49,364 bases of DNA from Betaproteobacteria bacterium (GTDB taxonomy: Bacteria; Pseudomonadota; Gammaproteobacteria; Burkholderiales; SG8-41): positions 1 to 49,364 of the forward strand of contig JAHFRL010000023.1 of NCBI GenBank assembly GCA_023266235.1. The letters are read 5' to 3'. Positions 33,658 to 41,257 of the stretch are shown here, in pieces. The notes under the pieces were generated by a model, which saw nothing but the letters and a program-made list of their open reading frames with translations, searched no databases and was not told the origin of the DNA. How positions within the stretch are numbered: position 1 is the stretch's first letter; every line of letters begins with the position of its first letter. The position numbers and the translations under genes were made by a program.

Positions 33658-34512
33658 TTATTGAGCGGCGTAGGCACTGCCGTCGTGGTTGATAACCGCC
33701 ACGCCGCTATTCTGCAGCAACTTAGCCCCCATATACATTACCGCCAGCGCCCAAGAGTAATTCTGTTCCTCATTGAAGCCGACGGGGGTTTCCAGTCCTT
33801 TGACATTGGCGGCGTGGCCAATGGCGCTCTTATGGTACATGAAGACCTTCTCAGCGCTCGTCGCCTTACCAGGAAGGTTCGGGTGTTCGATGATCAGGCA
33901 GTTGCGCCACCGATAGGCCATCGGTTTGTCACGCCACGAGGCATCATCGGCCCCCGCATAGGGCCGCACGTTCACGTATTGCGCATTCGCGAACTCGGGC
34001 GCCTGTTCGAGGTAGGCCAGGAAAGCCGGCGTGCAGAGCAGTGTCACGTTGGAATCCCAAGGGACACTATTGTTACCCAAGATCACCCGGGCGTGCTGGA
34101 ACAGAGAAACGCTGCCCGGACCGGCCGCACCGGTATCGTTGGTCGCGGTGTTCAGCTCGTTGATGATAAGTTCATCGATCTTGCGATTGAGCACCCCCAT
34201 CGTTGACCCCTGCATGATATCGCGGTGGTTGCCCTGCGAAGCAAAGACGTTGAAATTGGTCTCGCGAACGAGGTCAGCCCACTCCTGCAGAATACATGAA
34301 TTCTGCGTTTTGTTATCGGAGCGAGCAGGGTAAAGCCCATTGACCCCGCGGGTTCCGGCGGAAGCACCGCCGGAATCAGCCACCAGGAAGACCGCCGTAT
34401 TACCCTTAATAACAGCTTCGGTCGTTACAGTTTCGCGCAGAAGCGATTGCTTCTGTTCGAAACCCGCAATGAACTCCTGCCGGTATTGGGTTTGGAAAGC
34501 AGTATCGGACAT
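33658..34512 (-). CDS. Major capsid protein
   Basis: A 284-residue protein. FQTQYRQEFIAGFEQKQSLLRETVTTE, then GNTAVFLVADSGG, followed later by WDSNVTLLCTPAFLAYLEQ and NCLIIEHPNLPG, matches the phage capsid protein family of BPP-1-like and related podoviruses, an HK97-fold shell protein of about this length. It is preceded by GGAG and by a 159-base gap, lies after the scaffold gene and before a terminator, as expected for a highly expressed gene. Confidence 0.88.
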   Translation of the reverse strand: MSDTAFQTQYRQEFIAGFEQKQSLLRETVTTEAVIKGNTAVFLVADSGGASAGTRGVNGLYPARSDNKTQNSCILQEWADLVRETNFNVFASQGNHRDIMQGSTMGVLNRKIDELIINELNTATNDTGAAGPGSVSLFQHARVILGNNSVPWDSNVTLLCTPAFLAYLEQAPEFANAQYVNVRPYAGADDASWRDKPMAYRWRNCLIIEHPNLPGKATSAEKVFMYHKSAIGHAANVKGLETPVGFNEEQNYSWALAVMYMGAKLLQNSGVAVINHDGSAYAAQ

Positions 34513-34671
34513 TTTAACTACTCCAAAGCAACAAAATTAACCAAAACCGTCGCTCGGGTTATCCGTCTAGATAAGTCTCAGGTTGTCCTTTCCAGGGGCT
34601 GTTCGTTCGCTATTCGGAGCCGCACATCAGGTTAGATTCAATCCGGTGCCTTTTCAGGGTTATCCGGCAAT
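34513..34671 (-). other. Gap between scaffold and capsid genes
   Basis: The 159-base interval contains the capsid Shine-Dalgarno (TTGGAG on the minus strand). I see no convincing terminator or sigma-70 promoter in it. A capsid-specific promoter would be expected here but none matches well. Confidence 0.4.
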
Positions 34672-35595
34672 TCAATGCGCGCGTTCGCGAGCACCATAAA
34701 GTTCTCGCAAGCGTTGTTGCATCTTCTGATCGGCATTGTACGCTTTCCGATCGGTGCGCATCAACTTTTCAATCCCGGCGATTTCATCGTCGATTGCACC
34801 AGCCACATTCGCGCCGGCATTCGGTACGACAGTTGCCGCCGGATTGAGCGTGCGCGAAGTGTGTACCAGCCAACGCGCCATATCCGGGTTGTTGATAAGC
34901 GCATTGCCGTCGCCGAGTCTGGCATTCGAGAAAAGATCACGCACGCTCTCGGGCAAGGTACTGATTAGCCCCTTGATAGCATTGATGTTGGTCCGGTATT
35001 CCCCACCCCATTCAGCGCGCAAGGCGTCTTCGGATGCCGATAGGAATTGATTATCCTGTTCTTCCCGCGCCGCCAGGTTCTTCTCCTGCGTATCGTAATA
35101 CCAGTGCAGAAGAGCATTCACCTGCTCGGGCGCAGCATTCACGGAATGTGCGGCTTTCAGGAAGTCGTCGACGATTGGCTTGTCGGCGTCGCCGAGTACC
35201 AAGCCGTCGTCGAACTTCACATGATAATCCTCGACTTTCTCGGGGATATCGTGCATCTTGCGCCACGTCGCCTGGTCTTCAGCCGAACCAGCGGCGGGGA
35301 AAGGAACTGAGGATTTCAGTTCGCCGCTATCGTACTTTTGACGAAGCGCGAGATAGCTGTTGAAGACTGCCGCTGGGGAAGCCAGACGGTCCAGGGTTTG
35401 AGTGTGCTTGCCGTCGGGCGACATCTTGGCACGCCAATCGGCCGGCCAGTCGGTGGGAACGGCTTTTCCTGTATCGGCGACACCTGCGCCGCCAACGATG
35501 CCAGTGTCAACCACGCCATCGGCAGCGCCGGAAAGGTCGCGGCCATCGCCATCAGCTTCAATGAAATAACGGTTAAAGAAACGAGACAGAATCAT
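34672..35595 (-). CDS. Scaffolding protein
   Basis: A 307-residue acidic, helical protein. The N-terminal half is rich in Gly/Ala/Asp and includes WPADWRAKMSPDGKHTQTLDRLASPAAVFNSYLALRQK, a pattern common to podovirus scaffolds. The C-terminal 60 residues have alternating charges (EIAGIEKLMRTDRKAYNADQ), as expected for coat-binding. It guides capsid assembly and then leaves the prohead. It sits between the portal-linked small gene and the capsid gene. Confidence 0.85.
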   Translation of the reverse strand: MILSRFFNRYFIEADGDGRDLSGAADGVVDTGIVGGAGVADTGKAVPTDWPADWRAKMSPDGKHTQTLDRLASPAAVFNSYLALRQKYDSGELKSSVPFPAAGSAEDQATWRKMHDIPEKVEDYHVKFDDGLVLGDADKPIVDDFLKAAHSVNAAPEQVNALLHWYYDTQEKNLAAREEQDNQFLSASEDALRAEWGGEYRTNINAIKGLISTLPESVRDLFSNARLGDGNALINNPDMARWLVHTSRTLNPAATVVPNAGANVAGAIDDEIAGIEKLMRTDRKAYNADQKMQQRLRELYGARERAH

Positions 35596-35864
35596 GATTC
35601 ATTCTTCCTTAAAATAGAGACATCCAGGTGTAAAGCTTTCACCAATTGAAGGCCAACAAAACGCCGCCCTTCAGCGAAAGCAGTGTCGCGATCACCGGTG
35701 GGGCGGTACGAAAGTTCATAGGTTGCACAGACGGATTCGATAATCCACTTCAGTGCCCGCTGTTGTTGTTCGGGCGAAGCTGTTCCAGCGGCCAGACCCT
35801 TGATAGCGCAAAGGTCTGCTATCTCATAAGGTGCGGGGTGCCACGGCTTTTCGCTGGCGATCAT
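35592..35864 (-). CDS. Bbp19-like small phage protein
   Basis: A 90-residue protein. RDTAFAEGRRFVGLQLVKAL near the C-terminus resembles the Bbp19 family named from Bordetella phage BPP-1, whose function is unknown. It overlaps the portal stop and the scaffold start by 4 bases each, so it is translated with them and probably acts in head assembly. Confidence 0.7.
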   Translation of the reverse strand: MIASEKPWHPAPYEIADLCAIKGLAAGTASPEQQQRALKWIIESVCATYELSYRPTGDRDTAFAEGRRFVGLQLVKALHLDVSILRKNES

Positions 35865-37480
35865 TGAATGCCCCCAAAGGTCTTACCGGCCTCGCCCAGT
35901 GTCTTGACCGCTTGCGCCCCTTGCTGCAGATTGGCCGCGGTCGCTGCGACTTGCTTCTGCTGTTCTTGTGCAGCTACCGCGGCATCCACGTCTTCCTTGC
36001 TTCGGGTCCAGAGCGCGGGCACACCGATACCTTCCAGCACTTCCCGCAAGGCTTCCTTGGCATCAATAACGAAAGCCGTCGTTGGGTCGAGTTGGATGGC
36101 GCCGCTGATAAAGGATTGGGCTTCGAGGAATCGATTCCCTTTCTCCCGCTCGACTGCTTCATGCAATGGGCTCTCGAATCGAAATTGAACGTTCGCTCCT
36201 TGCAAAGGCTTTGGCAGATCGAAGGGGGAACCGAAAGCCCCAGAGCGAAGCAACAAGGCAAAGGTCTCTTCGCAGATGGCCCCGTTATATTCCATTTCCA
36301 TCGGCTCGAACAGAGGGAGCGCATCGCGGATGTATTGCTGAATCCTTTGCCCGACTTCATAGGCCGTCATTTCTGGCGCGCGCTGGGGCAAGGACAATTT
36401 GTTGAGGAAGAACGCATCCGACAACATGGCGCGTGTATCCCGGGCCATATCGAGGCCAAGCGGCATCCCACCCTTGTCCTGAGTCAGTGGGCGTAAGACT
36501 TCACCAAGCCGCTCGTCGTAAGCCGCATCCACCCAGGTAATCCCACCGGCGTAGATCGACACATCCGAGCGGATCGCTTCTTGAACTGCGATCATCGGTG
36601 GGTTGGTATGTTTCTCACCAGCTTCCAGCAGCGTATAGACCATGGATTGGAGCAATCGCGCATCCGGCAGAGCGGCCACGGTTGCCGGGGAAAACGCATA
36701 CTGCGAACCGCTGACGGTCTGCCAGCGCGGAATGACGTAAATCGGAGAATAAACCCCGCGGGTTTCGATAACGTGATTGTGCTCCGCATCGTAGTAAATC
36801 GAGACGAAAGGCGTATTCCAGTTACCGTCTACCATATCCGATTGCACGACCATATGCCGGCAATCGGCTTCATCGAAAGGCTGCTTCTCGGCCCGGGTTA
36901 CCGTGCTGGGATGGACTTGACCTGCGCCAAAAAGCCGCACCAGATCGCGTACGCTCGGCTTCCACTTTCGGAATACCGAACCAACCTTTCCCTCTTCATC
37001 TTCAGCCCATGCAATATCACGTAAATGCCAGCAACGATAAAGCAACCCATCACGCCGCTTGTTCAATTCCACTGAAATAGCGCATTGGCCGAATGAGGCG
37101 AAATCATGGTCCCCCTCTTTCGTCGCACGGATAAAAGTAGCCGCACGATCATACATGGCACGGCGTTGAATCTTCTCAGCCCACTCCAGCCATGCCCGGG
37201 CACTTAGGTCCGTCAGTTCCTGATGCTCCACGATCATATGGAACCACGGTTTCTCGGACGGCCGCAGCATGAAAGAAAAAGAATTTCCGAGATCGCGGCG
37301 GGCGAGGATCGGGTAACTCGTTGAGAGGTTATCGGCGAAACCCGTCCCAAGTGATCGCCGCACGGTAAAATCTGCACGCTCAGGGTAGAAGTTTTCAGCG
37401 ATTTCCTGCCAAAGATTCAGAAGTGACGAACGCTTACTGAAAAGCTGTTCGCCCATTTCGAAGATTTTTTTAGCGTCCAT
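35861..37480 (-). CDS. Portal (head-to-tail connector) protein
   Basis: A 539-residue protein. LNLWQEIAENFYPERADFT at the N-terminus, DFASFGQCAISVEL, then VIPRWQTVSGSQYAFSPATVAALPDARLLQ and PFDLP, followed by an Ala/Gln-rich C-terminus, are typical of the podovirus head-to-tail connecting protein family. Twelve copies would form the ring through which DNA is packaged. The ATG follows the previous stop codon with no gap. Confidence 0.92.
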   Translation of the reverse strand: MDAKKIFEMGEQLFSKRSSLLNLWQEIAENFYPERADFTVRRSLGTGFADNLSTSYPILARRDLGNSFSFMLRPSEKPWFHMIVEHQELTDLSARAWLEWAEKIQRRAMYDRAATFIRATKEGDHDFASFGQCAISVELNKRRDGLLYRCWHLRDIAWAEDEEGKVGSVFRKWKPSVRDLVRLFGAGQVHPSTVTRAEKQPFDEADCRHMVVQSDMVDGNWNTPFVSIYYDAEHNHVIETRGVYSPIYVIPRWQTVSGSQYAFSPATVAALPDARLLQSMVYTLLEAGEKHTNPPMIAVQEAIRSDVSIYAGGITWVDAAYDERLGEVLRPLTQDKGGMPLGLDMARDTRAMLSDAFFLNKLSLPQRAPEMTAYEVGQRIQQYIRDALPLFEPMEMEYNGAICEETFALLLRSGAFGSPFDLPKPLQGANVQFRFESPLHEAVEREKGNRFLEAQSFISGAIQLDPTTAFVIDAKEALREVLEGIGVPALWTRSKEDVDAAVAAQEQQKQVAATAANLQQGAQAVKTLGEAGKTFGGIQ

Positions 37481-37891
37481 TTATCCGCCCAGGCGCTCGA
37501 CCGGGGCTTCCTCTGTGTTGGCCGCAGTATTGCGGGCGGAAAGAATAGTCGATAACCGACCACGGCGAAGTATAGACGAGGCTTCACCCTTGGCAATGTC
37601 GGCCGCCGTCGCTGGAGAGTTTTCCCCAGCCATGGGAAGAGGTGCCGCGGCTTGAGACTGTGGCGCTGTCGGCGTTCCGGGGGGATTCGGCGCAGCAATC
37701 GTCGGGTATGAAGGCGTATCGTGTTTTCCGCCCAGCAATGACCCAGCGACTGCAGACCCGACGGCGGAACCTAGAAACCCACCAAGCGTGGTCATGCCGG
37801 CTACGGTCATGCCACCACCGACAAAGCCCCCTACCAGACTACCGACCAGCGGTGCGACTGGGCCTTCCAACTTGAATCTCGCTCTATACAT
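37481..37891 (-). CDS. Small virion-region protein with glycine-zipper segment, ending ERLGG
   Basis: A 136-residue protein. Residues 13-53 are a glycine-zipper-like hydrophobic segment (GSLVGGFVGGGMTVAGM and on) that could span a membrane. A Pro/Ala-rich middle is followed by RRGRLSTIL and the C-terminus ERLGG. The last motif is shared with the next two genes upstream in transcription, and RRGR-x-x-T-x-L with the gene at 38082. The GGAGG ribosome site and its place before the portal suggest a virion or assembly role. No family function is known to me. Confidence 0.7.
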   Translation of the reverse strand: MYRARFKLEGPVAPLVGSLVGGFVGGGMTVAGMTTLGGFLGSAVGSAVAGSLLGGKHDTPSYPTIAAPNPPGTPTAPQSQAAAPLPMAGENSPATAADIAKGEASSILRRGRLSTILSARNTAANTEEAPVERLGG

Positions 37892-37899
37892 GGTGCCTC

Positions 37900-38079
37900 C
37901 TAACCGCCAAGGCGTTCGGTGAACTGGCCCAAAGCAGCGCTTGGAGCTCCTTCTGGGAGTTCTCTTTTTACTGTCAGGGTAGCACCCAAAGTACCTACTA
38001 GACCCGTGGCTAGGGTGGCCGCAGCGAGGGCTTTTGCCAATTCAGGCACGGGCACGGTAAGTTGTCGTTCCCGAAGCAT
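37900..38079 (-). CDS. 59-residue protein ending FTERLGG
   Basis: A small gene of 59 residues: a basic start (MLRERQ), an Ala/Leu-rich helix (LAKALAAATLATGL), VGTLGATLTVK, and the C-terminus FTERLGG. VGTLGA...VK and TERLGG are also in the 38082-38585 protein, so it looks like a shortened relative of it. It starts 2 bases after the stop of that gene and ends 8 bases before the next start, and it fills the interval exactly, which argues that it is real. Confidence 0.65.
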   Translation of the reverse strand: MLRERQLTVPVPELAKALAAATLATGLVGTLGATLTVKRELPEGAPSAALGQFTERLGG

Positions 38080-38081
38080 GA

Positions 38082-38585
38082 TTAACCCCCCAGCCGTTCC
38101 GTGTAACCGCCCAGATCGGACAAGAGCGTTTCCATTCGCCCGCGCCGACGCGTGCCCTTAACGGCAGATGAAGCGCCCAACGTCCCGACTTGGCCAGCGG
38201 TCGTAACCGGTGTCTCGGCCGCCGTAGGTGTCGGCAATGCAGCGGCGGCAACTTGGGCGATGGGGGCTGAAACGGAAGCCCCAGCGGGCGTCGTAGCGGC
38301 GGTACGCGCGGCATTAAGAAGCGTCATGGGGCTGCGGGTTATCGGTATTGCTGCCGGCCCAGCCGGAGAAATTTCACCTGCAGGCAAAGGGGCATTGCGA
38401 CCATACACAATCGGGACCTTGGCTGCGCCGGCAGCCGCTGCCGCTTCATTTGCGGCGAGAGTCGCCCGATCACCCACGATCGGCACGTTTTTGGGGTTGA
38501 AAGCCGCCAGTTGATCCGCTGGAATTTCATTCCCGCTAAGCGATTTCAACAACCCCGCCTTAACGCTCGCTTCAAGTCCGCTCAT
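38082..38585 (-). CDS. Small virion-region protein ending YTERLGG
   Basis: A 167-residue Ala/Pro-rich protein. N-terminal residues 1-30 (VKAGLLKSLSGNEIPADQLAAFN) are followed by an Ala-rich stretch, VGTLGASSAVKGT, RRRGRMETLLS and the C-terminus YTERLGG. The pattern R-R-G-R-x-x-T-x-L plus a Leu-Gly-rich tail recurs, as I recall, in small proteins near portal and terminase genes of other phages. The function is unknown. It follows the terminase gene by 5 bases. Confidence 0.65.
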   Translation of the reverse strand: MSGLEASVKAGLLKSLSGNEIPADQLAAFNPKNVPIVGDRATLAANEAAAAAGAAKVPIVYGRNAPLPAGEISPAGPAAIPITRSPMTLLNAARTAATTPAGASVSAPIAQVAAAALPTPTAAETPVTTAGQVGTLGASSAVKGTRRRGRMETLLSDLGGYTERLGG

Positions 38586-38590
38586 GATTT

Positions 38591-41257
38591 CTACCTCTGC
38601 GCTTTACCGCGCCCCATTACTACACTCGGGGTTCGGCCATGTAGTTTGTCTTTCCGCTGATCCAGCCAGATACCACCATCTGTTACGAACTTTGGCCCAT
38701 CGGACCAGGCCATAACCACCGCATCGCCGCGGTCCGTGGATCGGCCCAGTCGAGCGCAAACATCTTCCTTTGATTCCAGTTTAACCCCTTTCAAGGTTAT
38801 CTCGAAACGAGGGGCAGTCAAATCGGCAGTCAGCTTGGGATCATCGGGGAGCATCATCGTCGCCCCGCCTTCTTGCCCCGGGTCAAGTGCTTCCCGAATT
38901 CGCCAGTAGGCTTCGGTCCGCTTATTCGTGAATTTCGATTGCCGATCGCGCGTGCGGGTTTCCACTGCGGTCATGCCCTTATAGGCGCGCACAGCAATAT
39001 TGTTTTCAGTCAGATGCTCGTAGGTCGAACCGCCATAACCGCCGCCCATATCCACAATCACCAACGCATTATCCCGGCGATGCGAAACGATCAGGCCGGC
39101 CACATCTTTGCCGAGCGGCGTTTCACGGCCGGGCTTGGAAATCAGGGGAGCAAACCAATCATCGTAGCGGCAGGCCAGGATGGTTTCATCATCACCCCCC
39201 TGGGCCACATCAACTCCCATGGCACACATTGGGACGCCGATAGGAGCACGCTCACGCCAGCGCGCCTGCGCGGCTTTGACCCAGGCGGTCGGGATGCACT
39301 GATTCACGTCATCACGGAACGTATTGTGAAACTGCCCAAGCAAGATAGAGCGATAGGGCTCAGTCAGTGCGTCGAGCTTTGCCTGATAGCCACTGTTCGC
39401 AAGGTAAGGATTATCGGATACCGAGGATGGGATATAGGTGCGCGAAAGAGGTTGAACCTTTCGGCCGTTCATTTCTACTGGATCAGGGCCTTCTACCTCC
39501 TTATCCTGCCCGTATTCATCAGTGATAAACCAACGAAGATCGCCAGGAACTGCAGGGTGAGGGTGCCGCGGATCGAGCCACGGGGCAAACATTTCCACTA
39601 GCCAGGAACCTTCAGAAGAAAGCGGGGGGTTCGTAGCAATCACAACCCGCGTTCGCTGCTTCGGATCAACCGTTCGAAGCCAACCCATCAGTAATCGGAC
39701 TTGGGTTTCGGCAAACTGAGCGCCCTCATCAAAACCGATGAGATCGTGTGGGTTGCCCATGAAATGCTGTTCGTCCCCGATTCGGGCAGCAGCGCCTAAT
39801 TCGATGAGCTGATCGGCATTTATCCGCAGACTCGGCGGCGCGCTGCCGTTATAGCCCTTACGCGAACCGTGAATCTTGAGCATGTCCTCAACGATAGCAC
39901 CGAGGTCAGTGTATTGGCGTCGCAGGATCAGCGTGCGCTTATGACGGGTAAAAGCGAGGCCGAGCAAAAGACTAGTATTGTGCGTCGGCACCATGGTATC
40001 GCCGGCCAGATAGGTTTTGCTCGGGCTATCCACCTGGATGCACTGCGTCGGTACGGTTGATACCCGCTCGACACTGACGATATAGCGGACATCATGCGTT
40101 CCACGAAACTCACTCCGTTTCTGACGGATGAGTTTTCGGGGCAGGCGAAATGCTGGCTTCTCCGTCAGGAACTTGATAGCGTATTTCGGTCCGATAACGC
40201 GACCATTCAGTTTCGCTTTGCCCTCTCGGATTGCGCACTTAATACCAAGCGAGCACAGTAACTCCCGCATCTGCTGAATCAAATTCAGTTTCACTGAAAC
40301 GAATTCGCATTGCCCGCGCAAATCCGCATGCCCATCAGTATCCATAAGCCCTTGGAGCAAGGCCAACCGTTGAGCTTCGCTGGCCCGTAAATAGGCAGGA
40401 GGAATGTGCTTGTTGCCAATGAGCCCCAGCATCCTGAGTTGCGACTGCAAACCCAAGACTCCACGGGTGACGGGGTCGCGGTGTCGCGTCACCACATACC
40501 CGGCATTCGCCACTTCCTGAAATACTCCCTCATCTATCCCGGAGATTGCGCCGGCCGATGTCGTGCCATCCCCCAGCCAAGCACCAAGCACGTAGGGATC
40601 GATCAGCAATTCAGCCTCAGGCAAATCCAATGCACCAGCTACGTCGATACTATGATTGAGCCGACTTCCGCCCACACACAGCGTTCTCGATAGCTCGCAG
40701 GTATTCCGGATACCTTCAAGCGATAAATCGTGAATTGCGGAGCGTTGAGCATTCAGCAACGCAAGATCAGGGCGCTTACCTTGCCCATGAGGGGAACGGT
40801 TCGCTTTTCGATTCTCGCGCCATTGATCGCTCTGCATCAGCGTGCGCAGGCGCTCCCTGCGAGTCCGGGTAAGCCAAAGGTGTTCGTCATCGGCGACTAA
40901 TTCTGATCCGTCCGAGAAGCGAACACTGTAACAATCCCGAAGATGAATACCGGACTTGAAAGTAACGCGGCACGGCGCGCCATCCTTATCAAAGATGGTA
41001 TCCCCTATACGCAAATTGATTAGGGAAGTATAGCCGTAGGGTGTAGGAATTGGAGTATGGATATGAAGCCCTTTCCCTCCACCCGGTTCCCCGCCATACA
41101 GCAGAAGGTCTGCAGGCGAAAAATAAGCCTCAGTCTGCGGCCCTGGCGATGGAATCCAGCGCATGCCGGCCGATATTTCCATCGCCCCCTCGAGCATCGC
41201 CTTTTTACTCTCGGGGGAGGCTACAGCTAAACGAGAAATGATTTCATTCAGGTCCAT
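38591..41257 (-). CDS. Large terminase subunit interrupted by an intein
   Basis: An 888-residue precursor; without residues 63-427 it is 523 residues, normal for a large terminase. The ATPase has Walker A GGEPGGGK + T (joined across the intein), a LILRRQY segment and Walker B DLIGFDEGAQF. A coupling motif is suggested by VVIATNPP. The nuclease has MGVDVAQGGDDE and LVIVDMGGGYGG as metal-binding Asp motifs (RNase H-like fold). It packages DNA into proheads through the portal. It overlaps the preceding gene by 14 bases. Confidence 0.93.
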   Translation of the reverse strand: MDLNEIISRLAVASPESKKAMLEGAMEISAGMRWIPSPGPQTEAYFSPADLLLYGGEPGGGKGLHIHTPIPTPYGYTSLINLRIGDTIFDKDGAPCRVTFKSGIHLRDCYSVRFSDGSELVADDEHLWLTRTRRERLRTLMQSDQWRENRKANRSPHGQGKRPDLALLNAQRSAIHDLSLEGIRNTCELSRTLCVGGSRLNHSIDVAGALDLPEAELLIDPYVLGAWLGDGTTSAGAISGIDEGVFQEVANAGYVVTRHRDPVTRGVLGLQSQLRMLGLIGNKHIPPAYLRASEAQRLALLQGLMDTDGHADLRGQCEFVSVKLNLIQQMRELLCSLGIKCAIREGKAKLNGRVIGPKYAIKFLTEKPAFRLPRKLIRQKRSEFRGTHDVRYIVSVERVSTVPTQCIQVDSPSKTYLAGDTMVPTHNTSLLLGLAFTRHKRTLILRRQYTDLGAIVEDMLKIHGSRKGYNGSAPPSLRINADQLIELGAAARIGDEQHFMGNPHDLIGFDEGAQFAETQVRLLMGWLRTVDPKQRTRVVIATNPPLSSEGSWLVEMFAPWLDPRHPHPAVPGDLRWFITDEYGQDKEVEGPDPVEMNGRKVQPLSRTYIPSSVSDNPYLANSGYQAKLDALTEPYRSILLGQFHNTFRDDVNQCIPTAWVKAAQARWRERAPIGVPMCAMGVDVAQGGDDETILACRYDDWFAPLISKPGRETPLGKDVAGLIVSHRRDNALVIVDMGGGYGGSTYEHLTENNIAVRAYKGMTAVETRTRDRQSKFTNKRTEAYWRIREALDPGQEGGATMMLPDDPKLTADLTAPRFEITLKGVKLESKEDVCARLGRSTDRGDAVVMAWSDGPKFVTDGGIWLDQRKDKLHGRTPSVVMGRGKAQR
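39977..41071 (-). mobile_element. Class 3-type intein with LAGLIDADG endonuclease in the terminase Walker A
   Basis: A 365-residue intein. It begins with Gly, not Cys or Ser (GLHIHTPIPTPYG, then LRIGDTIFDKDG, block A). Block B has DDEHLWL with the Trp. Block F has TQCIQVDSPSKTYLAGD with an internal Cys. It ends VPTHN and the next extein residue is Thr. Missing Cys1 plus this Trp/Cys/Thr set is the signature of class 3 inteins. Two LAGLIDADG-like helices (VLGAWLGDGT and LLQGLMDTDG) mark a homing endonuclease. Excision restores GEPGGGKT. Confidence 0.88.
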
